Shown here: positions 6,746-12,002 of the stretch, piece after piece | Position numbering within the stretch: the stretch's first letter is position 1 | How the letters are laid out: the number at the start of each line of letters is the position of its first letter | Source of the DNA: Bacillota bacterium | GTDB taxonomy: Bacteria; Bacillota; Clostridia; Clostridiales; Clostridiaceae | NCBI GenBank assembly: GCA_030706015.1 | Contig: JAUZPI010000111.1 | Span: 1 to 12,002, forward strand | Length of the DNA stretch: 12,002 nt | Reading direction: 5' to 3' | Translations under genes and position numbers: made by a program | The notes under the pieces: model-generated | What the model saw: the letters and a program-made list of their open reading frames with translations, nothing else | What the model was told of the DNA's origin: nothing | Databases searched by the model: none

Positions 6746-7843
6746 ATGTTTACCAAAACAGATGGTAAAGTAGGAACACGAGAGTATGTTAGTATAGTCA
6801 TTCTCTGTATTTCAATTAAATTTACAGATACTACCCCTACGCTGTTATTTAAAGCTGGCGCAAATGCCGGTTGGATTATAGCTTTTACTTCAAGTCTTCC
6901 CGCCCTTATTTCTTTAATATTTCTCCTAATGTTACTTAAAAGGTATAATCAGAACTTGATAGATATTATTTATAGACTAACAGGAAAATATATAGGATTT
7001 ATTTTGGGAATGCTTATATTCCTTCCAAGATTTTTTCTTACTTCAATGAACAGCAGAAACTTTGCAGATTCTTTAGTTGATTTGTTTTATCCAAGGACTC
7101 CTTCATGGTATATATATGCCATATTAATTGGTACTAGTTATTTTCTGGCAGTTAGGGGGTTTGAGGGAATAGGAAGAGCAGCATATGTCATGCAGCCTTA
7201 TATAAAGCTAGTACTTTTAATTCTATTAATTATGGCACTTAAACAGGTTAATGTTAATTATATTTTTCCTATTTTTGGGTCTGGCCTTGACAAAATTTTT
7301 GCATCGGCTTTTTATTACAGCAGCACTTATGAGGAGATAATACAATTAGCAATATTTTTTCCAATGCTTCGAAGCTACAAGGAATTTAAGCTAGGAAGTT
7401 TAATTGGCATGGGGTATTGCACATTTGAAATAACCTTATTTTGCTTTATATATATAACAGTATTTGATAATCCTCCGATCCAAATAGTCAATTATCTATT
7501 CCAGAGTGTTACAAGAATTGTCTATTCCGGTAGGTTTGTAAGTAACTTGGAAGGAATGTTTTTATTCTTTTGGGCTATGGCTTCTTTCATTCGTTTTTCT
7601 GTTCATTTATATATGATTTCCGCCTATTTTGCCTTAACTTTAAGACTAAAGGAGTTTAAACCTTTTTTATTACCAATGGCTGCATTAATAATAATTATAG
7701 GTATGATACCAGATAATATGTTTATTAGCATTTTCATTGTTAGAAAGTTCTTATTAAATACAAATTGGGTATATATTTATTCATTGCCCATAATATTATT
7801 TTGCATATCACAATTAAAAGGTGATTATAACAAATCTGCTTAG
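6746..7843 (+). CDS. GerAB-family spore germination permease (orphan)
   Basis: The 365-residue protein is hydrophobic throughout, with about ten membrane helices, the size and layout of GerAB/YndE-type germinant receptor B subunits in the APC transporter superfamily. Typical features are the N-terminal GTREYVSIVILC segment, the KAGANAGWII loop after helix 1, the AVRGFEGIGRAAYVMQPYI region (about 134-152) and an S-rich helix near the end. In spores these subunits sit in the inner membrane and help detect germinants with A and C subunits. Here neither gerA nor gerC is adjacent: the left neighbour is padR in the opposite direction, and the right neighbour is the leader of an ABC-F gene. It is therefore an orphan or uses partners encoded elsewhere. 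The start has GGGTG 7 bases upstream. No clear terminator follows. Confidence 0.87.
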   Translation: MFTKTDGKVGTREYVSIVILCISIKFTDTTPTLLFKAGANAGWIIAFTSSLPALISLIFLLMLLKRYNQNLIDIIYRLTGKYIGFILGMLIFLPRFFLTSMNSRNFADSLVDLFYPRTPSWYIYAILIGTSYFLAVRGFEGIGRAAYVMQPYIKLVLLILLIMALKQVNVNYIFPIFGSGLDKIFASAFYYSSTYEEIIQLAIFFPMLRSYKEFKLGSLIGMGYCTFEITLFCFIYITVFDNPPIQIVNYLFQSVTRIVYSGRFVSNLEGMFLFFWAMASFIRFSVHLYMISAYFALTLRLKEFKPFLLPMAALIIIIGMIPDNMFISIFIVRKFLLNTNWVYIYSLPIILFCISQLKGDYNKSA

Positions 7844-7924
7844 TGTGAAATATTTAAGTCAAAAAACTATAAAACTGGGAAAGTTACGTTTGATTGTCTC
7901 TTGAATTTAGTTGAATCCGAATTG

Positions 7925-7953
7925 TTGATTTTTTCAAGGCATAGTGGTACAAT
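7925..7953 (+). promoter_or_regulatory. Predicted sigma-A promoter of the ABC-F leader transcript
   Basis: TTGATT (7925-7930), 17-base spacer, TACAAT (7948-7953). It stands about 30 bases before a small leader ORF and about 540 bases before the ABC-F start codon, so the transcript would have a very long leader. Confidence 0.65.
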
Positions 7954-7983
7954 ATCGGTAAATTTGAAATTTGAGGTGAAATG

Positions 7984-8004
7984 ATGATTAATTTTTCTTG
8001 CTAA
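7984..8004 (+). CDS. Leader peptide MINFSC of the ABC-F attenuator
   Basis: A six-codon ORF (ATG ATT AAT TTT TCT TGC, then TAA) is preceded by GAGGTG at 7973-7978, 5 bases before the chosen ATG. An adjacent ATG at 7981 would give one more Met but is only 2 bases from that site. Short leader ORFs of this kind control many ABC-F and erm genes: an antibiotic stalls the ribosome on the leader and changes downstream RNA folding. The last three codons hold TTTCTTGC (7994-8001), which can pair with GCAAGAAA at 8068-8075, so a ribosome standing here would free that segment. The ORF is too short for homology; the evidence is ribosome binding site, position and pairing. Confidence 0.6.
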   Translation: MINFSC

Positions 8005-8027
8005 TTTTTAAAGTGCAATATGAAAGA

Positions 8028-8056
8028 AAGATAAACGGATGTGCTCTGTTTATTTT
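8028..8056 (+). other. Leader RNA hairpin
   Basis: AAGATAAACGGA (8028-8039) pairs with TCTGTTTATTTT (8045-8056) through 12 base pairs, two of them G-U, with a 5-nt loop. It is not followed by a real T tract, so it is probably a structural stem within the leader and not a terminator. Confidence 0.5.
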
Positions 8057-8067
8057 GTTGTACTAAT

Positions 8068-8075
8068 GCAAGAAA
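8068..8075 (+). promoter_or_regulatory. Candidate antiterminator segment
   Basis: GCAAGAAA can pair perfectly either with TTTCTTGC in the leader ORF (7994-8001) or with the identical TTTCTTGC in the descending arm of the terminator (8164-8171). The two pairings exclude each other, giving a simple switch: an occupied leader ORF leaves this segment free to break the terminator. Confidence 0.5.
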
Positions 8076-8143
8076 GTTATTATTTTTTCTCTTATATATG
8101 CCAATATGTTAAGCTATAGTGATTAGCTAAACTACGTATATTT

Positions 8144-8186
8144 ATGAGCTGTAAGAATAATATTTTCTTGCGGCTTATATTTTTTT
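8144..8186 (+). terminator. Attenuator terminator in the ABC-F leader
   Basis: Fourteen bases at 8144-8157 pair with 8165-8178, three of the pairs being G-U. The loop is 7 nt and the hairpin is followed by a run of Ts to 8186. It lies after the leader ORF and before the ABC-F gene, with no other complete gene between promoter and terminator, so it looks like a regulated premature terminator. Confidence 0.75.
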
Positions 8187-8220
8187 ATAAATAATGAGAA
8201 TAAGAAAGAAGGATTATAAA

Positions 8221-8340
8221 ATGGATAATAAAGATACTTTGCTGACACATGATAATCTCCGTATAGAGCCGGATACTTCGGGCGACATTTATCCGATGAC
8301 TACCAGCCGTAATACTCCCGATTCTACAAGCGGGAGATAA
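8221..8340 (+). CDS. Small ORF (39 residues) between attenuator and ABC-F gene, unrecognised
   Basis: The ORF has a good ribosome binding site (AAGGA, 7 bases before ATG) and encodes a 39-residue hydrophilic peptide rich in Thr, Asp, Ser and Arg, beginning MDNKDTLLTHDNLR. I do not recognise it. Codon and base use differ from the surroundings: the stretch 8281-8400 has 56 G/C of 120, against 14 of 60 in 7981-8040, and it uses CCG, CGT and GGC codons rare elsewhere in the window. The stop codon abuts repeat copy B. It may be the start of a gene once controlled by the attenuator and since cut off, a second leader ORF, or a chance frame in inserted DNA. Confidence 0.4.
   Translation: MDNKDTLLTHDNLRIEPDTSGDIYPMTTSRNTPDSTSGR
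8315..8336 (+). other. GC-rich hairpin at the end of the 39-codon ORF
   Basis: CTCCCG (8315-8320) pairs perfectly with CGGGAG (8331-8336) around a 10-nt loop. It is immediately followed by the perfect 12-base palindrome TAACGGCCGTTA (8338-8349). No T tract follows, so it is not an intrinsic terminator. Confidence 0.5.
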
Positions 8341-8424
8341 CGGCCGTTACGTCCCTGGATAACGATTTCCCCTAAAGGATAACTATTTCTAAGTGTCCTT
8401 GACGCTAAGAACTCAGTTTATATG
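8341..8424 (+). repeat. Structured interspersed repeat, copy B
   Basis: Homologous to copy A (1269-1333, opposite strand): 38 of 45 over 8380-8424 and 12 of 16 over 8341-8356. Copy B is longer because GGATAACGATTTC (8357-8369) and GGATAACTATTTC (8377-8389) repeat a 20-nt unit present once in copy A. The hairpin of copy A persists as GTGTC-CTT-GACGC (8393-8405), with a C-G pair replaced by U-G. It occupies the ABC-F leader, after the attenuator and 70 bases before the start codon. Confidence 0.7.
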
Positions 8425-8493
8425 GAGTAAGACCAGTCGCCTATTGTTCTGACTTTGTTACTTGTACTATTTATCACAAAGGAGGACAAAAAT

Positions 8494-9972
8494 ATGTCTT
8501 TAATAAATGTTAAAAATCTGACCTTCGCTTATGAAGGCAGTTATGATAATATTTTCGAAAATGTTAGCTTTCAAATAGATACAGATTGGAAGTTGGGTTT
8601 TACAGGAAGAAATGGACGGGGAAAAACTACCTTTCTGAATCTTTTACTTGGAAAATACGAATATACTGGAAATATTTCTACCAATGTAGGCTTTGAATAC
8701 TTTCCTTTTGAGGTGCAGGACCAAGAAAATTTCACGATAGATATCATAAAGGAAATTAGTGCAAATTCAATGGATTGGGAAATAATGAAGGAATTATCGC
8801 AGTTGGATATAGATGATGAGGTTTTATACAGACAATTTTATACATTATCAAAAGGAGAACAGACTAAAGCACTGCTGGCTGCTATGTTTTTGAAGGAGAA
8901 TTCATTCCTGCTTATTGATGAGCCAACAAATCATTTGGATGCTGAGGCTAGAAAAAAACTTAGTAATTATCTCAGAAAAAAGAAAGGATTTATTCTTATT
9001 TCACATGATAGATCTTTTTTGGATAATTGTATTGATCATATTCTTTCAATAAATAAGACAAATATAGAAATACAAAAAGGTGATTTTTCCAGCTGGTGGG
9101 AGAATAAAAAAATGCAGGATGACTTTGAACTGGCAGAAAACGAAAAACTTAGAAGAGATATTAATCGTCTATCAGAGGCTGCCAAACGTACGAACCATTG
9201 GTCAAATGAAGTGGAAAAATCCAAAAAAGGAACAACAAACTCTGGTTCCAAGCTGGATAAAGGTTATGTTGGCCATAAGGCTGCTAAAATGATGAAACGT
9301 TCCAAGTCAATTGAAAATAGGCAGCAGGCTGCTATTGAAGAAAAGTCTACGCTTCTAAAAAATATTGAAAGCTCTGACAGCTTGAAGATTTCAAAGCTTA
9401 GCTTTCACAAAAATAAACTTATGGAGCTTGAGAATATTTCAATCTTTTACGATGATACCAGGGTTTGCAAAGATGTTGGCTTTAGTATTGAACAAGGTGA
9501 TCGAATTTCTCTAAAAGGTAAAAATGGTTCAGGAAAGTCAAGCATTATCAAGCTTATTTGCGGTGAGGATATAAAATATACAGGCACTTTCAGAAAAGGA
9601 AGTGGGCTTAGAATATCCTATGTGTCCCAGGATACATCGCAGCTTAAGGGTAATTTAACTGACTACGCTCTTGAAAACAATATTGATGAAAGCCTTTTTA
9701 AAGCAAATTTAAGAAAACTTGATTTTTCAAGAACTCAATTTGAAAAGGATATGTCATCTTTTAGCGGCGGCCAAAAGAAAAAAGTATTGATTGCAAAAAG
9801 TCTTTCCGAGAAAGCTCATTTGTATATTTGGGATGAACCCCTTAATTTTGTTGATGTTATCTCTCGTATGCAGATAGAACAGTTGCTGCTTGAATATTCA
9901 CTAACCTTATTATTTGTGGAGCATGACAGTGAATTTTGCAAAAATGTTGCAACAAAGTTTTTTCAGCTTTAG
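8494..9972 (+). CDS. ABC-F ribosomal protection protein of the Lsa/CplR type
   Basis: The 492-residue protein has two ATP-binding cassettes and no membrane segments, the ABC-F plan. Cassette 1: Walker A GRNGRGKT (38-45), signature LSKGEQ (118-123), Walker B with DEPTNHLD (142-149). The interdomain linker, about 200-305, is charged and helical and carries the KAAKMMKRSK region that reaches toward the ribosomal P-site tRNA. Cassette 2: Walker A GKNGSGKS (342-349), signature SFSGGQ (422-427), Walker B with DEPLNFVD (447-454). Length, the opening SLINVKNLTFAYEGSYDNIFENVSF and the atypical second DEPLNFVD resemble Lsa proteins and clostridial CplR, which displace lincosamides, pleuromutilins and streptogramin A from ribosomes. 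The exact drug range is inference. ATG 8494 is set by GGAGG (8481-8485), 8 bases away. Expression is probably antibiotic-induced through the upstream attenuator. Confidence 0.92.
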   Translation: MSLINVKNLTFAYEGSYDNIFENVSFQIDTDWKLGFTGRNGRGKTTFLNLLLGKYEYTGNISTNVGFEYFPFEVQDQENFTIDIIKEISANSMDWEIMKELSQLDIDDEVLYRQFYTLSKGEQTKALLAAMFLKENSFLLIDEPTNHLDAEARKKLSNYLRKKKGFILISHDRSFLDNCIDHILSINKTNIEIQKGDFSSWWENKKMQDDFELAENEKLRRDINRLSEAAKRTNHWSNEVEKSKKGTTNSGSKLDKGYVGHKAAKMMKRSKSIENRQQAAIEEKSTLLKNIESSDSLKISKLSFHKNKLMELENISIFYDDTRVCKDVGFSIEQGDRISLKGKNGSGKSSIIKLICGEDIKYTGTFRKGSGLRISYVSQDTSQLKGNLTDYALENNIDESLFKANLRKLDFSRTQFEKDMSSFSGGQKKKVLIAKSLSEKAHLYIWDEPLNFVDVISRMQIEQLLLEYSLTLLFVEHDSEFCKNVATKFFQL

Positions 9973-10000
9973 CTATATAAATTAGATAGTTATCTATTAG

Positions 10001-10044
10001 ATAAGGAGCATGCCTTTGTTACGCAATACATGCTCCTTATTTTT
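10001..10044 (+). terminator. Intrinsic terminator of the ABC-F gene
   Basis: ATAAGGAGCATG (10001-10012) pairs perfectly with CATGCTCCTTAT (10029-10040), 12 base pairs around a 16-nt loop, followed by TTTT. Confidence 0.88.
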
Positions 10045-10086
10045 GACTTTAAAATTATTGGTTCAAGTAGGAATAAGTTTGATAAT

Positions 10087-10115
10087 TTGACAAAAGAACA
10101 TATGTTTGATACACT
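10087..10115 (+). promoter_or_regulatory. Predicted sigma-A promoter for the HD-domain gene
   Basis: TTGACA (10087-10092, full consensus), 17-base spacer, TACACT (10110-10115), about 35 bases before the start codon. The spacer holds the perfect palindrome AACATATGTT (10097-10106), which could be a repressor site. Confidence 0.65.
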
Positions 10116-10149
10116 GTATTTATAAAAACTTTATGAATGGGGGGAGTAT

Positions 10150-10824
10150 ATGAATATAGAAACTAAGCATAAAAAGATTATAGAAATTGTTCAAGATAAA
10201 CTAACTTGTTCAGCACATAATTTAGACCATGTATTTAGGGTTTATAATCTTTGTTTATTACTTGCAAAATATGAGAAAGATGTTGATTTAGAAATTCTTA
10301 TTCCAGCAGCATTATTACATGATATTGCAAGGGTAGAAGAGAGCCAAGATAGAACGGGAAAAATTGATCATGCTGCTTTAGGTGGTATACTAGCAGAGGA
10401 TATATTAACAAATTTAGAATATGAAGAAGATAAAATCGAAAAGATAAAACATTGTATTATAACACATAGATTTAGAACTGGAAATGAACCTAATTCAATA
10501 GAGGCAAAAATACTCTTTGATTCAGATAAGTTGGATATTATAGGAGCAAGCGGAATTGCTCGTACTTTTATGTTAGCAGGGCAATTTGGACAAAGGCTAA
10601 CAGTAAATGAGTCATTTAACGATTACCTAAAATCTAATACTGTTGAGAATGGAAGATTAAAGGATGTTTCAAAACATACACCTTTTATTGAATACGAAGT
10701 AAAGTTTAAAAAAATACCAGACAAATTGTATACTCAAAAAGCAAAAGAAATTGGTAAAGAAAGACTTGGTTTTATGGAAATATATTTTAATAGATTGAAA
10801 TTAGAAATGGATGGTATGAAATAA
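10150..10824 (+). CDS. HD-domain metal-dependent phosphohydrolase (YedJ-like)
   Basis: The 224-residue protein carries the HD-superfamily metal and catalytic residues in order: His27 (HNLDHVFRV), the His57-Asp58 doublet (AALLHDIAR), His74 (IDHAALGG), His101 and His106 (HCIITHR), and the distal Asp in FDSDKLD (124-129). Such proteins hydrolyse phosphate esters, often of nucleotides, using one or two divalent metals. Closest in layout are stand-alone YedJ-type HD hydrolases, whose substrate is uncertain; it lacks the GYP motif of cyclic-di-GMP phosphodiesterases and any RelA synthetase part. It is cytoplasmic, with no membrane segment. GGGGGAG lies just before ATG. Its own promoter is well placed, and the next gene starts 50 bases after the stop, so read-through into the small protein and FNR-like genes is plausible. 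Confidence 0.88.
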   Translation: MNIETKHKKIIEIVQDKLTCSAHNLDHVFRVYNLCLLLAKYEKDVDLEILIPAALLHDIARVEESQDRTGKIDHAALGGILAEDILTNLEYEEDKIEKIKHCIITHRFRTGNEPNSIEAKILFDSDKLDIIGASGIARTFMLAGQFGQRLTVNESFNDYLKSNTVENGRLKDVSKHTPFIEYEVKFKKIPDKLYTQKAKEIGKERLGFMEIYFNRLKLEMDGMK

Positions 10825-10874
10825 GTTTATTTGTGATAAAATTTATTATATAAAATCAAAGGGAGGTAAAAATA

Positions 10875-11108
10875 ATGAACCAAGGTCAAGAAAAATTTTT
10901 AGGTTATATTTTAGAAAGAGTACAAGAGGATAAAGTTGAGGAAGCAAAGGCATTGCTTGCAGATAATTTTAGAAAGCAAGCAGAAGGCACTTTTACTATG
11001 GAAGATGTTTCACAATTTATTCCTAAAATGATTTCCTTATTAAAACCTGAAAAGGTGGAAGAAGTTCAAGCAGTTATGAAACAATTTGCTCAAAATATTG
11101 GACACTAA
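10875..11108 (+). CDS. Small helical protein of unknown function (77 residues)
   Basis: A clear GGGAGG ribosome binding site stands before the ATG. The product is short, charged and probably all-helical, with two similar-looking helices rich in Lys/Glu/Val/Gln: YILERVQEDKVEEAKALLAD early and LKPEKVEEVQAVMKQFAQN late. It has no cysteines, signal peptide or membrane segment. I do not recognise a named family. The FNR-like gene begins 29 bases after its stop and no terminator intervenes, so the two are probably co-transcribed. It may be a partner or accessory of that regulator or of the HD protein, but nothing in the sequence proves this. Confidence 0.75.
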   Translation: MNQGQEKFLGYILERVQEDKVEEAKALLADNFRKQAEGTFTMEDVSQFIPKMISLLKPEKVEEVQAVMKQFAQNIGH

Positions 11109-11137
11109 TATATATCAGATTAGTGGGAGATGAAGGA

Positions 11138-11845
11138 ATGTCACATTGTGGTAAAGATTGTCTCAAGTGCACTGGTAAGCATTGTGTTTCTAAGGTTTAT
11201 ATATTTTCAACCATACAGCCTGAGGCTTTTGAAAAGATATCTAATATAATTATCACCAGGAAATATAAAAAAGGACAGGTTATATTTTTTGAAGGTGATG
11301 TTGAAGATAAGCTTTATATAGTAAACAAAGGTAAAATAAAAATTTATAAATATAATCGTGAAGGCCGAGAACAGATATTATATATATTGTCAGAGGGCGA
11401 GTTCATTGGAGATATGAGTCTCTTAAAAAAGGGCAAGTTTCAATTTAATGCTGAGGCTCTTGAAGATACATTAATTTGTACCATTGCCAAAGATGATTTT
11501 GATGAAATAGTTACTAAGAATCCAGAAATAACCTTAAGGATTCTTGAAATTCTCCACGATAGGCTGGTGAATCTGGAAAATCTTATTCAAAGCCTAGGTA
11601 CAAAGGATGTAGAAGTTAGAATTGCTTCCATGCTTCAAGGCTTTGCTAAGGATTTCGGGGTAGAGACTGAAGAGGGGATAGTTATAAGTCTCCCCTTGAA
11701 CAGAGAAGAGATGGCTAATTTCGTAGGGGTAACCAGAGAGACTATGAGCAGAAAGCTAACCTCCCTTCAGGATGAGAATATAATTGAGTTAATAGGGACT
11801 AAGAAGCTGATAATAAAGGACAAAAATTATCTGCAGGATATTTAA
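11138..11845 (+). CDS. FNR-like Crp-family regulator with probable [4Fe-4S] site
   Basis: The 235-residue protein has an N-terminal cysteine cluster (Cys4, 8, 11, 16), a cyclic-nucleotide-binding fold (about 22-130), a dimer helix (about 130-155) and a Crp-type winged helix (about 160-235). Cys8, Cys11 and Cys16 parallel Cys20, 23 and 29 of E. coli FNR. Cys114, in DTLICTIAKDDF, aligns with FNR Cys122, the fourth ligand of the oxygen-sensitive cluster. The recognition helix reads TRETMSR, keeping the E-xx-S-R pattern with which FNR contacts TTGAT half-sites. This predicts an oxygen- or NO-sensing regulator, although spacing of the third cysteine differs by one residue. ATG 11138 is chosen because GGGAG lies 8 bases upstream; an in-frame GTG at 11123 would include that site. 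No perfect FNR box was seen in the window. Confidence 0.88.
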   Translation: MSHCGKDCLKCTGKHCVSKVYIFSTIQPEAFEKISNIIITRKYKKGQVIFFEGDVEDKLYIVNKGKIKIYKYNREGREQILYILSEGEFIGDMSLLKKGKFQFNAEALEDTLICTIAKDDFDEIVTKNPEITLRILEILHDRLVNLENLIQSLGTKDVEVRIASMLQGFAKDFGVETEEGIVISLPLNREEMANFVGVTRETMSRKLTSLQDENIIELIGTKKLIIKDKNYLQDI

Positions 11846-11868
11846 TTTAGAACTTGCTAAAAAAAGGG

Positions 11869-11903
11869 GCTGTCGCACTAAAAATTAGTGCGGCAGCTTT
11901 TTT
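11869..11903 (+). terminator. Strong intrinsic terminator after the FNR-like gene
   Basis: GCTGTCGCACTAA (11869-11881) pairs with TTAGTGCGGCAGC (11885-11897): 13 pairs with one G-U and a 3-nt loop, preceded by an A tract and followed by six Ts. It probably terminates in both directions. Confidence 0.92.
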
Positions 11904-11913
11904 GCCTAAAAAA

Positions 11914-11947
11914 ATAAATCTCCCACTCGGAAGAGTGAAAGATTTAT
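11914..11947. other. Imperfect hairpin with GNRA-type loop
   Basis: ATAAATCT (11914-11921) pairs with AGATTTAT (11940-11947). After a 3x3 internal loop, ACTC (11925-11928) pairs with GAGT (11933-11936) around a GGAA loop. It follows the terminator of the FNR-like gene directly and has no T tract. It may be part of an RNA, or of a mobile-element end, continuing beyond the window. The remaining bases to 12002 show no gene. Confidence 0.4.
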
Positions 11948-12002
11948 AGTAAAATTAATATATGGCAAAATACATTAATTTACACAAAAATTATACTTCA
12001 AA

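Noticed and set aside
8028..8056. Leader hairpin as a second terminator
   Set aside because: The stem is AT-rich and followed by GTTG, without a T tract.
8399..8424. TTGACG in repeat copy B as a promoter for the ABC-F gene
   Set aside because: No good -10 box lies 16-18 bases downstream; the sequence is conserved as part of the repeat in both orientations relative to genes.
9036..9292. Frames on both strands within the ABC-F linker region
   Set aside because: They overlap the charged linker of the ABC-F protein, whose frame is continuous across both cassettes.
10079..10092. FNR box before the HD gene (TTGATAATTTGAC)
   Set aside because: Only the left half-site matches TTGAT; the right half lacks ATCAA.
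1..12002. CRISPR array, tRNA, rRNA, transposase, integrase or phage genes
   Set aside because: No regularly spaced repeats, no tRNA-like fold noticed, and no open frame with mobile-element motifs.

Overview
The window looks like chromosomal DNA of a low-GC, endospore-forming anaerobic Firmicute, most likely a Clostridium-type organism. The sequence is AT-rich, ribosome binding sites are of the GGAGG type, promoters are sigma-A-like, there is a GerAB-family spore germination permease, and an FNR-like regulator is present. No rRNA, tRNA, CRISPR array, transposase or integrase was seen.

Layout. (1) 1-1203, + strand: the end of an unidentified gene, a 2H-phosphoesterase-like gene, and a class I SAM methyltransferase that stops early and runs into an intrinsic terminator. 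(2) 1269-2882: a short structured repeat (copy A), a DHA2-type multidrug MFS transporter, and a bidirectional terminator. (3) 2883-5314, - strand: a 62-bp relic of an oxidoreductase gene, then a catabolic set read as AraC-type regulator, MhpD/HpaH-type hydratase and HpcH/HpaI-type aldolase. The aldolase has lost about 48 internal residues. (4) 5419-6519, - strand: a PadR regulator followed directly by an oxidoreductase gene lacking its N-terminal third. (5) 6609-7843: divergent promoters with a dyad between padR and an orphan gerAB-type gene. (6) 7925-10044: a long leader and an ABC-F ribosomal protection gene of the Lsa/CplR kind. The leader has a promoter, a six-codon ORF, mutually exclusive RNA pairings and a terminator, which fits ribosome-mediated attenuation. 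About 300 bp of GC-richer DNA lies between the attenuator and the ABC-F gene, holding a 39-codon ORF and a second copy (B) of the structured repeat. (7) 10087-11903: an HD-domain hydrolase, a 77-residue helical protein and an FNR-like Crp-family regulator with a full set of candidate Fe-S cysteines, closed by a strong terminator.

Two themes connect the genes. One is drug tolerance: an MFS exporter and an inducible-looking ABC-F factor each have a copy of the same diverged repeat upstream. The other is gene decay: four damaged genes (truncated methyltransferase, internally deleted aldolase, N-truncated oxidoreductase, 62-bp relic) lie within 6 kb, which suggests a rearranging accessory region. 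The most interesting points are the ABC-F attenuator, with an eight-base segment of the leader ORF repeated inside the terminator, and the inverted A/B repeat pair, whose hairpin is conserved through a C-G to U-G change.
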